A stretch of DNA of 64,000 nt from Pinirhizobacter sp036499745 (GCF_036499745.1 NZ_DASYDG010000045.1:62001-126000), one strand, 5' to 3'. Counted from the first letter of the stretch, positions 33,825 through 44,218 are shown. Numbers and translations: made by a program. Notes: generated by a model not told the origin, from the letters alone.

Positions 33825-35411
33825 ATGAACAGCGTGGTCCTAGGTGAAGGCGTCAAAGGCTCCCCCGTCCAGCGTTACCTGGGCTTCGGCCTGTTCGGTG
33901 GCTTCCTGCTCGCCGCGGCAATCTACGTGGCCTCCCAGCTTGGCCACGACCTGGAAGTGGTGCCCTCCAGTTCCACCCTCGCCTACATCCTGCTCGGTGT
34001 CGCCCTGCTGATCGCCCTGGGCTTCGAATTCGTCAATGGCTTCCACGACACAGCCAATGCTGTGGCCACGGTGATCTATACACGCGCGCTGCCGGCCAGT
34101 TTCGCGGTGGTCTGGTCCGGTGCCTGGAATTTCGTCGGCGTGCTGATTTCCAGTGGAGCTGTGGCCTACACAGTACTGCAACTACTGCCCATCTCCCTGG
34201 TATTGAACGTAGGGTCAAGCACGGGGTTTGCGATGGTATTCGCGCTGCTTATCGCCGCAATCATCTGGAACCTTGGCACCTGGTACCTCGGATTGCCCTC
34301 GTCGAGTTCGCACACCTTGATCGGCTCGATCATCGGCGTGGGCGTGATGAACCAGCTGATGAGCTCCGGCGACGCCACCAGCGCCGTGGACTGGAGCCAG
34401 GCATGGAATGTCGGCAAGAGCCTCCTGCTGTCGCCGTTGGTAGGCTTCGGTCTGGCTTTCGGACTGCTGCTGCTCCTGCGCTCACTGGTGAAGGTGCCAG
34501 AGCTCTATCAGGAACCCAAGGGCGACGCGCCACCGCCGTTCTGGGTGCGAAGCCTGTTGATCCTTACCTGCACCGGCGTCTCGTTCGCCCATGGCTCCAA
34601 TGACGGCCAGAAGGGCATGGGCCTGATCATGCTGATCCTGATAGGCACAGTGCCGGGTGCCTACGCGCTCAATCGCGCGGTGACGCCCAGTGAGACACAG
34701 ACTTTCATCGCGGTAGCGCATTCAGCCAGCGAAGTATTTGCCCGTCATGGCGTTGGCGCCCCTCCCGTTACCGATCCGCGCGCGGAAGTTGAGCGGTACA
34801 TCAACTCACACGAGGCACGGCCAGCCACCATCGCCGCGCTCGGCCAGCTCACCGACGCGATCAGCAACCAGGTGGGCCACAGCGCCACGTTGGCCGACGT
34901 GCCGCAGAACGCGGTGAACAACGTACGCAACAACATGTACCTCAGTTCCGAAGCGTTGCGCGTGATGGCCAAAGCCAAGCAGCCTGCGTTCAGTGCCAGT
35001 GACCAGGCCGTGCTCGACAACTACCACGCGTCGCTGGACAAGGGCACCAAGTTCATCCCGACCTGGGTCAAGGTAGCCGTGGCGTTTGCACTGGGCCTGG
35101 GCACCATGGTCGGCTGGCGTCGCATCGTACGCACTGTGGGCGAACGCATCGGAAAGCAGCACCTGACCTATGCGCAAGGTGCTTCGGCTGAAGTCGTGGC
35201 GGCGATCACCATCGGCGCGGCAGACCGCTTCGGCCTGCCGGTAAGCACCACGCACGTGCTGTCCTCAGGCGTCGCCGGATCGATGGTCGCGCAGGGATCG
35301 GGCCTGCAGTGGGCCACCGTGCGCAGCATGCTTATGGCCTGGCTACTCACCCTGCCCGTCTCGATCGTACTGGCGGCGGGCCTGTTCTGGGTGTTCCGCC
35401 ACGTTTTCTAA
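33825..35411 (+). CDS. PiT-family inorganic phosphate transporter
   Basis: Low-affinity phosphate/metal symporter of the inner membrane, 528 residues from the ATG at 33825 (GGAG 7-9 nt upstream). Both duplicated PiT signatures are visible: GFEFVNGFHDTANAVATVIY and TGVSFAHGSNDGQKGMG, plus DRFGLPVSTTHVLSSGVAGS in the second half. The large hydrophilic loop (about residues 300-415) is typical of the longer PitA type. It complements the high-affinity Pst system, 22 kb away. Confidence 0.93.
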   Translation: MNSVVLGEGVKGSPVQRYLGFGLFGGFLLAAAIYVASQLGHDLEVVPSSSTLAYILLGVALLIALGFEFVNGFHDTANAVATVIYTRALPASFAVVWSGAWNFVGVLISSGAVAYTVLQLLPISLVLNVGSSTGFAMVFALLIAAIIWNLGTWYLGLPSSSSHTLIGSIIGVGVMNQLMSSGDATSAVDWSQAWNVGKSLLLSPLVGFGLAFGLLLLLRSLVKVPELYQEPKGDAPPPFWVRSLLILTCTGVSFAHGSNDGQKGMGLIMLILIGTVPGAYALNRAVTPSETQTFIAVAHSASEVFARHGVGAPPVTDPRAEVERYINSHEARPATIAALGQLTDAISNQVGHSATLADVPQNAVNNVRNNMYLSSEALRVMAKAKQPAFSASDQAVLDNYHASLDKGTKFIPTWVKVAVAFALGLGTMVGWRRIVRTVGERIGKQHLTYAQGASAEVVAAITIGAADRFGLPVSTTHVLSSGVAGSMVAQGSGLQWATVRSMLMAWLLTLPVSIVLAAGLFWVFRHVF

Positions 35412-35424
35412 GCCGTGGCCCGCC

Positions 35425-36810
35425 TCAGGGTGAAGGCGGCGCCGCGCCCTTCGGCGGCGGCGGAGCGAACGTCGCTAGGCGTGAACGCATGTAGCGTTCA
35501 ATGCACTTCGCGTCGCTGCCGCACAGGTCGTTGCGCTCACGCTGCCAGCTGGCCTGGCCTTCACGCAACGTGGTGGCCTGCTCTCCGGATGTTCGCGCCA
35601 ACGCCCTGTTGTAAGCCGTGGCCTGTTCACGATCGAGCGCGGACAGCGGCTTGCTGGCGCAGATCACCGTCTCGGCCATGGTGAGCGATTTCTTGCAGTC
35701 GAAAGAAGGGCCCGTGCCTTCAGCTGCGACGCTGGCAGGCTCCACATGAGCGGGCGGCACTGACGATGCAGGCGAAGGAGCATTAACCGATGTGGCCGAC
35801 GAAGGGGCCGGGGCGCTCGACGACGTCGCCGGCTGCAACGCGGCTATGGGTGCGGTTGAATGGGTGGACGCTGCCGGAACAGGTGCCGAGGGAGCCGGCG
35901 ATCCGGTGGCGGCCACCGGCGCGGCACCCACCGGGTGTGGGCGCACCGGAGCCTGCCGATCAACCACCAATTGGCCGGCGGTGACATCGTTGACCTGCGA
36001 GCTCGGTGGCAGGTGGAGATCGTCACGCAGCACGAACAATGCCGCCCAGGCGACGGACAGTACCGCACCGATCGCAATGGCAAATCGCGCGCGGCCGATG
36101 CCCTGTTTTTGCGGATGACGATGGATGTCACGAATGGCAAGCATGCCAGCCACCATCGCCAGCAGGCCGACCCCCGGAAGGATCGAAAACACGCCCAGAT
36201 AACCGGCGATGGCAGCAATCGACGAGCGCGGCGTCTGGGCTTGCACAGGCTCCGCGGACACTTCTTCTTCGACGATCGGCTGCGCCCACGCCGGCGGGAA
36301 CGCCGAGGCATCGGCGGGCTGCGGCGGCGGTAGAGTCGGTTCGAAAGCTACCGGGGCTTCAGGTTCCGCGGCAACTTCGACGGCTTCCACCGTATCTTCG
36401 AAGGCAGATACAGGTTCGGCGTGGTCCCACGACGGTGACACCGTGGGCGCCTGCCAGACCTGCCACTCACGCGTGTTGCGCAGGCGGTAGCGCTCGCCAT
36501 CAGCGATGTATCGCTCGAGCGCGGCATGAGGTACGGGGCCGAGCGAGGCGCCCTGGCGTTCGATGTACACGAAGGGGTCGCGATCGGGGACGACTTCGGC
36601 GATGGCGCCAATGGCGGCCAGCCGGGCGGCCACGTCGGTGGCAACGGCTTCGTCCAGCTGCCTGCGCACCAGCACCGGCATCGCCGAAAGTACCTTTGCC
36701 GCGAAGGCTGCCCGGTCCAGGCCCATGGCCTTCGCAACGGGCGTCCAATCGACATCCGCCTGGCCGGCTTTCGGGCCGGCGAGCACCACACCAAATGACG
36801 TCACGCGCAT
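35425..36810 (-). CDS. GYF_2/DUF4190-like membrane protein with LprI-like C terminus
   Basis: 461 residues assembled from several pieces. The N terminus (1-85) is not recognised but looks globular. A GYF_2-like fold follows (VYIERQGASLGPVPHAALERYI). Two membrane helices then form a DUF4190-like pair (SIAAIAGYLGVFSILPGVGLLAM, FAIAIGAVLSVAWAALFVL). A Ser/Pro/Ala-rich linker follows, and a C-terminal LprI-like (DUF1311) module with four cysteines (FDCKKSLTMAETVICAS ... NDLCGSDAKCIERY). The last resembles lysozyme-inhibitor-like periplasmic domains. Role unknown; convergent with PiT. Confidence 0.82.
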   Translation of the reverse strand: MRVTSFGVVLAGPKAGQADVDWTPVAKAMGLDRAAFAAKVLSAMPVLVRRQLDEAVATDVAARLAAIGAIAEVVPDRDPFVYIERQGASLGPVPHAALERYIADGERYRLRNTREWQVWQAPTVSPSWDHAEPVSAFEDTVEAVEVAAEPEAPVAFEPTLPPPQPADASAFPPAWAQPIVEEEVSAEPVQAQTPRSSIAAIAGYLGVFSILPGVGLLAMVAGMLAIRDIHRHPQKQGIGRARFAIAIGAVLSVAWAALFVLRDDLHLPPSSQVNDVTAGQLVVDRQAPVRPHPVGAAPVAATGSPAPSAPVPAASTHSTAPIAALQPATSSSAPAPSSATSVNAPSPASSVPPAHVEPASVAAEGTGPSFDCKKSLTMAETVICASKPLSALDREQATAYNRALARTSGEQATTLREGQASWQRERNDLCGSDAKCIERYMRSRLATFAPPPPKGAAPPSP

Positions 36811-36869
36811 ATCCCCCTGTTCTCCGGGGAGTTTAGACCGTTCGCAGCCTTAGCGCATCCGGCTACAGG

Positions 36870-38993
36870 CTAGCCCGCGTGCCGGCTGTATGCCGGCCGC
36901 TGCGCGCGCACTTCATAGAGCTTGCGGTCGGCCTCGGCGATGGCGTCTTCCAGGGTATTGCCGGCATGACGAAGGCCCTGCCCCACGGTGAACCCGATGG
37001 GCGCTTCGTTGCGATCGTCGAGCATGCGGGTAGCAATCGCATGCGTGGCGTCGGCATCGGCACCGTGCAGCATCACCAGGAACTCGTCGCCGCCCAGGCG
37101 CACCACGGCGTCATCGGGGCGTACGTGCGCGCGCAGGAACTGCGCCATCGCTACCAGCACTTCGTCGCCGCGCTGGTGGCCGTAGGTATCGTTGACCTGT
37201 TTGAAGCGATCCAGGTCGATGGCGATGCAACCCCATGCAATCCGCTGGCGTGGGTCGGCCTCGACCTCGGCGAGGAAACGGCGGTTGAAGCAACCGGTGA
37301 GCGGGTCGCGGATGGCCGACTCACGCAAGCGGCGCTCAAGATCGCGGCGCTCGGTGATGTCCTGGGCGTGGCCGAGCACGTATGTTTCCGGGCCGGTGGT
37401 ATCGAGCATATTGTTGTATTGCCAGGTATGCCGGGTGCCGTCCTTGGCCAGGAGCTCGAGCACACCGGAGTCCGCGCCGTTGGCGCGCACTCTCTCAAGG
37501 TAGGCTGCGAACGCCACATGCAGTTCAGCGCGCATGAAGTCCATCAGGGGCCGGCCCATCATCTCGGCCACGCGGTATCCCAGGGTACGCGCGGCGGCCA
37601 GGTTGATCGACAGGATCACGCCGTCGAGGTCATGGGTGCAGATCAGGCCAAGGCTGTTCTGGAACAGGCGGCGGAAGCGTTGCTCGCTCTCGGCCAGGGC
37701 TTCCACGGCCTGCTTGCGCACGGTGATGTCCTGTAATGCACCCACCAGCCGCCGGGGGCGGTCGCCTTCGTACTCGGCTGAGCCGAAGGTGCGCACCCAG
37801 ATGTCCCGCCCGTCGGCGGTGACGAAGGGGAGTTCGAGGTCCCAGTTGCTGCCGCTGGAAATGGCACGGGTAAATGCCTCTTCGATCAGCGGACGTGCTT
37901 CGGGCGCGTAGAAAGCCAGGCTCTCGCGCATGGACGGCGCGTAGCCCTCGGTCACGCCATGGATGCGGCAGGTCGCGTCCGACCAGGTGATCTTGTAGGT
38001 ATCCAGGTCCATCTCCCAGCCGCCGACGGCCGCCATGCGGCCGGTGCGGTCGAGGAAGGCTTCACTGGCGCGCAGGCGCGTCTCGGCGGTCTTGCGCGCG
38101 GTGATGTCGATCGCGGTGCCCTGGATCCAGTGTGGCTGGCCACCCAGTCCGAGGCTGGTCATACGGCCGCGGAAAAGCACCCATATGTCGTGACCATGTT
38201 TGTGCCGGAGCTGAAGCTCGCCATCGAATTCGTCGCTGCCGGAGGCCGCCAGGAGCCGGGCGCGCTCCACCATGCGCTGCCACGCCGAAGGCCCGCTGAG
38301 CGTGGGCAGGCTGATGGTGGTGTATGGCGCCATCTCCACCGGCGTGTAACCGATGATGTCCACCCAGCGCCCATCGAGCTCCAGCTCACCGGTTTGCACG
38401 TTCCAGCGCCAGATCCCCGCCGAGGTACCGTTGATGATCTGGGCCAGCCGTTCGCCGGCATCGGCTTCGCGTTGCAGCGCAGAGTTCCGATCGATGGCCA
38501 GGGCACGCTGGTCCAGCGCCTCGGACACCACGTGGGCCAGTTCATTGAGAATGGCGCGCTGGCGGTCATCGAGCTGGCGCGGTTCGCGGTCGATCACGCA
38601 CAGCGCACCCATCCGCAGCCCATCGTGCAGGGCAATCGGTGCACCGGCATAGAACCGGATGTCGGGCGAACCGGTGACAAGGGGATTGCCGGCAAAGCGT
38701 TCGTCGGCGCGCGCGTCGGGAATCTCCAGCAAGCCATCTTCAAGAATGGTATGGGCGCAGAAAGCCACTTCACGCGGAGTCTCGCTGACACCGGGCAGGC
38801 CATGGTTGGCCTTGAACCACTGCCGGTGGGCATCGACCAGGGTCACCATGCCGATCGGTGTCCCGGCGACCATGGCGGCGGCCCTGGCCAGGGCGTCGAA
38901 CAGTGGTTCAGACCCGGTATCCAGGACAGCAAGTTCATGCAGCCGCGCGATGCGTCGGCTTTCGTTGGGCGGTAGCGGGGCCGGTCGGGTCAT
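36870..38993 (-). CDS. GAF-PAS-PAS-PAS-GGDEF diguanylate cyclase
   Basis: 707 residues, no membrane helix. An N-terminal GAF domain (about 1-165) precedes three PAS modules (about 185-310, 315-430, 435-555), each with PAC-like ends (WIQGTAIDITARKTAETRL, LVGALQDITVRKQAVEAL, VLGHAQDITERRDLERRL). The C-terminal GGDEF (about 560-700) has RLGGDEFLVML and an upstream RPDD inhibitory site, so an active, product-inhibited c-di-GMP synthase is likely. The sensed signal is unknown. Confidence 0.94.
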   Translation of the reverse strand: MTRPAPLPPNESRRIARLHELAVLDTGSEPLFDALARAAAMVAGTPIGMVTLVDAHRQWFKANHGLPGVSETPREVAFCAHTILEDGLLEIPDARADERFAGNPLVTGSPDIRFYAGAPIALHDGLRMGALCVIDREPRQLDDRQRAILNELAHVVSEALDQRALAIDRNSALQREADAGERLAQIINGTSAGIWRWNVQTGELELDGRWVDIIGYTPVEMAPYTTISLPTLSGPSAWQRMVERARLLAASGSDEFDGELQLRHKHGHDIWVLFRGRMTSLGLGGQPHWIQGTAIDITARKTAETRLRASEAFLDRTGRMAAVGGWEMDLDTYKITWSDATCRIHGVTEGYAPSMRESLAFYAPEARPLIEEAFTRAISSGSNWDLELPFVTADGRDIWVRTFGSAEYEGDRPRRLVGALQDITVRKQAVEALAESEQRFRRLFQNSLGLICTHDLDGVILSINLAAARTLGYRVAEMMGRPLMDFMRAELHVAFAAYLERVRANGADSGVLELLAKDGTRHTWQYNNMLDTTGPETYVLGHAQDITERRDLERRLRESAIRDPLTGCFNRRFLAEVEADPRQRIAWGCIAIDLDRFKQVNDTYGHQRGDEVLVAMAQFLRAHVRPDDAVVRLGGDEFLVMLHGADADATHAIATRMLDDRNEAPIGFTVGQGLRHAGNTLEDAIAEADRKLYEVRAQRPAYSRHAG

Positions 38994-39170
38994 GTCAGCA
39001 AGGGGAACCCAGGGGTGCTCTGTTCATGATTAGCAGAATTGGCGTGGAAAATCCCTCTTCAAGGTCACGCAGCCGTCCTTCCCGCCTCACGGTCCAACAT
39101 ACGCCCGCGTACCCGGCCCGGGGCGCCTTGCCGCTAAAATGCCCGTTCCGCAAAGACAGGATCAACGCGC

Positions 39171-40376
39171 GTGGTCATCAACCCGAAAGTCCGTGGCTTC
39201 ATCTGCACCACCGCCCACCCGGTTGGCTGCGAGAAAAACGTCATCGACCAGATCGAAACCACCCGCATCCAGGGCGTTCGCACCGATGGCCCCAAGCGCG
39301 TACTGGTGATCGGCGCCTCCACGGGTTATGGCCTGGCCTCGCGGATCACCGCTGCCTTCGGCTTTGGCGCTGCCACGCTCGGTGTCTTCTTTGAAAAACC
39401 CGCCACCGAAAGCAAAACCGGCACGGCCGGGTGGTACAACTCCGCCGCCTTCGAGCGCCTGGCCCACGAATCGGGCCTCTGGGCCAAATCGATCAATGGC
39501 GATGCGTTCTCCAACGAGGCCCGTGCCCGCGCCATCGAGATCATCAAGGCAGAGATGGGCGGCGAGGTGGACCTGGTGATTTATTCCCTGGCCTCGCCCG
39601 TGCGCAAGCTGCCTGATACCGGCGAACTGGTGCGTTCGGCGCTCAAGCCGATCGGCGGGCCTTACCAGGCCACCTCGATCGACACCAACAAGGACGCGAT
39701 CATCAAGGTGTCGGTGGAACCGGCTACCGAACAGGAAGTGAAGGACACCATCACCGTGATGGGTGGTGAAGACTGGACCCTGTGGATCGACGCCCTGGCT
39801 TCGGCCGGCGTGCTGGCGAAGCATGCCCGCACCGTGGCCTATAGCTATATCGGTACCGAAATCACCTGGCCGATCTACTGGCACGGCTCGATCGGCCAGG
39901 CCAAGCAGCACCTGGACGACACCGCGCACCAGCTCACGAAACGCTTTTCAGACCACGGCGTGGTAGCCCAGGTAGCGGTGATGAAATCGGTCGTCACCCA
40001 GGCCAGCGCAGCGATCCCGGTGATCCCGCTGTACGTATCCCTTGCCTTCAAGATCATGAAGGAAAAGGGGCTGCACGAGGGCACCATCGAGCAGACCAAC
40101 CGCCTGTTCCGCGAACGCCTGTACCGCACCGACGGCGCCGTGCCGGAAGTGGACGACGAAGGCCGCCTGCGCCTGGACGACTGGGAACTGCGCGACGACG
40201 TGCAACGCGAGTGCACGGCGCAGTGGGACGGTGTCACCACCGAGAATCTCTTCGATACCACCGATTACCGTGGCTACAAGATCGGCTTCCTGCATCTGTT
40301 CGGCTTCGCGCGGCCCGATGTGAACTACGAAGCCGACGTCAAGCCGGATCCTGAGTTCGACTGCATCGCGCTTTGA
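39171..40376 (+). CDS. fabV: Trans-2-enoyl-ACP/CoA reductase FabV
   Basis: NADH-dependent enoyl reductase of fatty acid synthesis, 401 residues. It has the FabV N terminus (VVINPKVRGFICTTAHPVGC), nucleotide-binding loop VLVIGASTGYGLASRI, and the catalytic Y-x8-K (YWHGSIGQAK). Start is GTG. FabV replaces or supplements FabI and is naturally tolerant of triclosan; Xanthomonadales commonly use it as the sole enzyme. Its stop codon overlaps the rhamnosidase start by one base. Confidence 0.97.
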   Translation: MVINPKVRGFICTTAHPVGCEKNVIDQIETTRIQGVRTDGPKRVLVIGASTGYGLASRITAAFGFGAATLGVFFEKPATESKTGTAGWYNSAAFERLAHESGLWAKSINGDAFSNEARARAIEIIKAEMGGEVDLVIYSLASPVRKLPDTGELVRSALKPIGGPYQATSIDTNKDAIIKVSVEPATEQEVKDTITVMGGEDWTLWIDALASAGVLAKHARTVAYSYIGTEITWPIYWHGSIGQAKQHLDDTAHQLTKRFSDHGVVAQVAVMKSVVTQASAAIPVIPLYVSLAFKIMKEKGLHEGTIEQTNRLFRERLYRTDGAVPEVDDEGRLRLDDWELRDDVQRECTAQWDGVTTENLFDTTDYRGYKIGFLHLFGFARPDVNYEADVKPDPEFDCIAL

Positions 40377-43114
40377 TGCATTGCCGGTCAAGGGCGGTCT
40401 CGCTTGCCATCCTTCTCGTGGTGGCAAGCGTGTCCTGTGCCTGCGCCAATGCGCAGGACACAGGCTCCACGCTTTCGCGCCTTCGTGTGGAGAATCTGGA
40501 CGCACCGCTCGCTATCGATGCTGCACAGCCCCGCTTCAGCTGGCAGGTGCAAAGCAACCAACGCGGCGCGAAGCAGGTCAGCTGGCGCATCGCGGTAGCG
40601 ACTTCGCCAGCCCTGCTTGAAGCGGGCAAGCCCGACATCTGGGACAGCGGCCGCGAGGCCTCGCCCGAACCGTTCGGCCACGCCTATACCGGGCCCGCAC
40701 TTGCGCCGGGTACGCGTTACTTCTGGAAGGTCGACGTCGACACCAGCGACGGCCATGCCGCCCAAACGGCAAGTTTCGCTACCGGACTTACCGACGAGAG
40801 CGCCTGGGCGGGCGCACGCTGGATCGGCAAGGGCGATGGCGGTACGCGCGCGGCGCCCTTGCTGCGCCGGCCGTTCACTGTTGACAGTGCCGTGGCGAGG
40901 GCCACCGTGTACGTGGCCGCCGGTGGTTATGCCGATGTCACGCTCGACGGAAAGCCCGTCGGCCCTGCCGTGCTGTCGCCTGGCTTCACCAACTACGACA
41001 AGCGCGTGCAGTACGTGGCCACGGACCTCACCACCGCCCTGCAGGCCAAAGGTACACATGTGCTGGGCATGGAGCTGGGCCGCGGCTTCTATGGCCTGAC
41101 CAATCCCGATGTCTGGCATTGGGAACGGGCGCCGTGGCACGGCGAGCCGCGCGTGCGTGCCAGGCTTGCCATCGACTTCGCCGATGGTCGCCATCAGGAC
41201 ATCGTCACCGACGATCACTGGAAGCTGACCGACGGACCCACGCTGCTGGACGACCTCTACGGTGGCGAAACCTACGACGGACGCCGCGCACAGCCAGGCT
41301 TCGACACCGCCGGCTTCAACGACAGTGCGTGGCGTGCAGCGTCGCTCGTTCCGGCGCCGCGCGGACGCCTGGTGTCCCAGCCACAGCCGTCGATCACCGT
41401 GGCGGCGACGCTCACGGCCGACGAAGTGACGCAACCGAAGCCTGGTGTCTACGTGTTCCGCTTCCCGCGCGTGATTGCCGGCTGGGCAACGTTCCGTGTG
41501 AAAGGCCATGCCGGCGACACCATCGTCGCCAGCTATGGCGAGAAACTGCTTCCCGATGGCAGCGTGGACGTCCGCGACCGCCATCACTATTTCAAGGAAG
41601 GCTTCCAGACCGATCGCTTCATCCTGTCGGGCAAGGGCACGGAAAGCTGGCATGCGAAATTCTCGTACAAGGGATTCCGCTACGTTCAAGTGAGCGGCTG
41701 GCCCGGCGGTGCACCTGGTCGCGATGCCGTCACCGCGCAGGTGGTGCATTCGGACGTTGCGGAGACTTCATCATTCGACAGCGGCAATGACCTGCTGAAC
41801 TGGATTCACCGCGCGGCAGTGAACACCGTGCTTAACAACCTGCAGGGGATCCCCACCGATACCCCGATGTACGAGAAGAATGGCTGGACCGGCGATGCGA
41901 TGGTGGGCGCGGACATGATGCTGCGCAACCTCGACGCGGGCCCCCTCCTGGCCAAGTGGGTCGATGACATCAGCGACGCCCGCAACGCGGACGGCGCGCC
42001 CCTGCTGATTGCTCCCAACCCTGGCTGGGGCGATGTGCGCGCACCGCCCTGGCATGCGGCATACATCCTGGTGCCCTGGTCGCTATACATGCACGATGGC
42101 GACCGCCGCGTGCTGGCCCGGCACGAACCAGGCATGGCCGCCTACGTGAATCTTGAGTACGCGCGCTCGCCCGGTGGCATCGCCATGACCGAACTCGGCG
42201 ACTGGGTAAGCCCGGAGACCGACCCGGACGGTGAAAACGCCCCCGAGGACAAGCGTGTCGCCGCCACTGCTTATCTCTACCGCATGGCCACCGCCATGGC
42301 CGACATCGAGCATGTGCTCGGCAAGGATGCCGATGCCGACCACTTCCGGAACATGGCCGAAAGTGTTCGCAAGGCCTTCAATAAGACGTTCTACGACGCC
42401 CACGCCCACGTCTACCGCGGCCAGGGCGACCTGGGCTATCGCCAGGCCCACAATCTATTCGCACTGGCCTTCGGCCTGGCACCAGAGGCAGATCGCAGCT
42501 TGATCGCCGCGAACCTGGCTTCCGATGTCCGCGCCCGCGGCAACCACCTGGATACCGGCGCACTGGCCACCAAGATCATCCTGCCGGTGCTTAGCCATAC
42601 CGGCCACCCGGCCGAGGCCTTCGCCGTGGCCACCCAGGTGACCTTCCCCAGCTGGGGCTTCTGGCGTGCCCAAGGTGCGACGAGCCTTTGGGAGCACTGG
42701 AAAGCGGCGTCGCGTTCGTGGGGGCATTATTTCCTCGGCACCGCGGACGACTGGCTATTCGGCGATGTTGCCGGCTTGCGCCCGCTTGAACCGGGTTGGC
42801 GACGCATCGAGGTGGCGCCCCTGTTCACCGGCTTCCTGGATCACGCGCGGGGCAGCGTGCTGACGCCCTACGGCCATACCTCGGTGTCATGGCAGCGTCA
42901 CGGCCCGCGGCTGGAACTGAAAGTGGATGTGCCCGTCGGCGCCACGGCGCTGGTACGGTTGCCCACGGACAACCTGCGCGAAGCAAGCGAATCAGGCACC
43001 TCCCTGGACAAGGCGACCGGGGTCCACGTCGGCAACGCTTGCGGGCCAGGCGTATGCGTCACGGTGGACTCTGGCCGGTACGATTTTTCGATGCCGGCAA
43101 CATCATTGCAATAA
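40376..43114 (+). CDS. GH78-family alpha-L-rhamnosidase
   Basis: 912 residues from an ATG overlapping the fabV stop (TGATG). The signal peptide (RAVSLAILLVVASVSCACANA) predicts periplasmic or surface location. Domains in order: Ig/Fn3-like N-terminal (LRVENLDAPLAIDAAQPRFSW), Bac_rhamnosid_N lectin-like (ATVYVAAGGYADVTLDGKPV), a concanavalin-like domain, the (alpha/alpha)6 catalytic barrel with acidic residues in DTPMYEKNGWTGDA and WVSPETDPDGE, and a C-terminal beta-sandwich. Releases rhamnose from pectin (rhamnogalacturonan), flavonoid glycosides or similar. No sugar transporter lies beside it. Confidence 0.92.
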   Translation: MHCRSRAVSLAILLVVASVSCACANAQDTGSTLSRLRVENLDAPLAIDAAQPRFSWQVQSNQRGAKQVSWRIAVATSPALLEAGKPDIWDSGREASPEPFGHAYTGPALAPGTRYFWKVDVDTSDGHAAQTASFATGLTDESAWAGARWIGKGDGGTRAAPLLRRPFTVDSAVARATVYVAAGGYADVTLDGKPVGPAVLSPGFTNYDKRVQYVATDLTTALQAKGTHVLGMELGRGFYGLTNPDVWHWERAPWHGEPRVRARLAIDFADGRHQDIVTDDHWKLTDGPTLLDDLYGGETYDGRRAQPGFDTAGFNDSAWRAASLVPAPRGRLVSQPQPSITVAATLTADEVTQPKPGVYVFRFPRVIAGWATFRVKGHAGDTIVASYGEKLLPDGSVDVRDRHHYFKEGFQTDRFILSGKGTESWHAKFSYKGFRYVQVSGWPGGAPGRDAVTAQVVHSDVAETSSFDSGNDLLNWIHRAAVNTVLNNLQGIPTDTPMYEKNGWTGDAMVGADMMLRNLDAGPLLAKWVDDISDARNADGAPLLIAPNPGWGDVRAPPWHAAYILVPWSLYMHDGDRRVLARHEPGMAAYVNLEYARSPGGIAMTELGDWVSPETDPDGENAPEDKRVAATAYLYRMATAMADIEHVLGKDADADHFRNMAESVRKAFNKTFYDAHAHVYRGQGDLGYRQAHNLFALAFGLAPEADRSLIAANLASDVRARGNHLDTGALATKIILPVLSHTGHPAEAFAVATQVTFPSWGFWRAQGATSLWEHWKAASRSWGHYFLGTADDWLFGDVAGLRPLEPGWRRIEVAPLFTGFLDHARGSVLTPYGHTSVSWQRHGPRLELKVDVPVGATALVRLPTDNLREASESGTSLDKATGVHVGNACGPGVCVTVDSGRYDFSMPATSLQ

Positions 43115-43181
43115 TCTCCGGCTAGCTTGCGCACTCCCCCTGCCCGCGGTTCGCGCGGCAGAAGCCATGCAAGCAGGTACC

Positions 43182-43721
43182 ATGATCCTCGCCTCCAAAC
43201 GCCCGTTGCCACGCGCGCTCCTTGCCGGTGGCGTACTTTTCGTGGCTGCCGTGATCGGCGGCATTGCCTGGCGTGGACACCAGGCCGCGGCCACGGCGGA
43301 TACGTCCGGTGCGACCACCGCCCAGGCGCCCGGTAACGATGAGGTGAGCGTCGATGAATCACCCACCGCCATCCTGCTGGGCCTGGCGCGTACGTCCATC
43401 CGTGAAAACCGCCTGATCGCTCCCCAGGGCAACAACGCTTTTGAGTACTACATGAGCGTGCTCGACCTGGACAAGACCAATACCACGGCGCAGGAGGCCC
43501 TGCGCGAATCCTTTCCGCAGGCGTCCGATCAGATCGATCGCGCCATCCTGGACAAGGACCTGGACGAGGCCCAGCGCGAAATCACCCTGCTGCGCGAATA
43601 CGATCCCGACAACTATGTGCTGCTGATCCTGGGCGCCAAGCTCGATGCACAGCGGAAGCTGGTTACCGCCGCGGATGAGGCAAGGGCGCTGACCATGCGC
43701 CAGGCCGCCGAAGGCAAGTGA
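43182..43721 (+). CDS. Membrane-anchored TPR-like protein of unknown function
   Basis: About 179 residues from the ATG at 43182; an ATG at 43167 is an alternative. A positively charged start leads into one membrane helix (ALLAGGVLFVAAVIGGIAW), a Thr/Ala linker, and then paired helices (TAILLGLARTSIRENRLIA ... NAFEYYMSVLDLDKTNTTAQEAL) that resemble the TPR-like segments seen in xanthomonad proteins annotated as TonB-like energy transducers. No TonB C-terminal domain is present. Role unknown. Confidence 0.7.
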   Translation: MILASKRPLPRALLAGGVLFVAAVIGGIAWRGHQAAATADTSGATTAQAPGNDEVSVDESPTAILLGLARTSIRENRLIAPQGNNAFEYYMSVLDLDKTNTTAQEALRESFPQASDQIDRAILDKDLDEAQREITLLREYDPDNYVLLILGAKLDAQRKLVTAADEARALTMRQAAEGK

Positions 43722-43789
43722 TAGGTGCGATACAGGCGGGATCGCTTATGCTTGGGCCTCCCGCTGGCATACGCACAGGATAAAACCGC

Positions 43790-44218
43790 ATGGCCCTCAA
43801 GCTCGACGCTCTCTCCCCCAAGGAACTGCACGCCCTCATCGCCGATGCTAAATCCCGCGTGGAAGGCGCCCGTAGCCAGCAGGTCAAGGCGTTGCGCAAG
43901 ACCATCGAGGGCATGATCAAGGCTGAAGGCCTTGAGCTTGCCGAAGTTTTCCCCGCCCTGGGCACGCGCGTGAAGAAATCCAAGCGCGCCGGCGCTGGTG
44001 TGGCGCGCTACCGCAATCCCGCCGATCCGGCACAAACCTGGACAGGCTTCGGCAAGAAGCCCAACTGGTTCATCGAGGCCGTACGCAAGCGCGGCGTCAC
44101 CGCCGAATCCCTGTTGATCGATCCGGCCCGGGCGTCCGCGACGGCGAAGACCACCACGGCAAAGAAGGCCGCGCCCCGGAAGTCCGCCGCGAAGAAAGCC
44201 ATCCGCAAGCGCGCGTGA
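43790..44218 (+). CDS. H-NS-family nucleoid protein
   Basis: 142 residues. The N-terminal helix (SPKELHALIADAKSRVEGARS) mediates dimerisation. The C-terminal DNA-binding motif RNPADPAQTWTGFGKKPNWF follows the H-NS pattern (R-N-P ... T-W-x-G-x-G-x-x-P), with Phe-Gly-Lys replacing the usual arginine-rich AT-hook-like core. The tail (about residues 115-142) is Lys/Ala-rich (AKKAAPRKSAAKKAIRK), like histone H1 tails seen in some proteobacterial nucleoid proteins. AGGA lies 9 nt before the ATG. Likely silences AT-rich or foreign DNA. Confidence 0.9.
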   Translation: MALKLDALSPKELHALIADAKSRVEGARSQQVKALRKTIEGMIKAEGLELAEVFPALGTRVKKSKRAGAGVARYRNPADPAQTWTGFGKKPNWFIEAVRKRGVTAESLLIDPARASATAKTTTAKKAAPRKSAAKKAIRKRA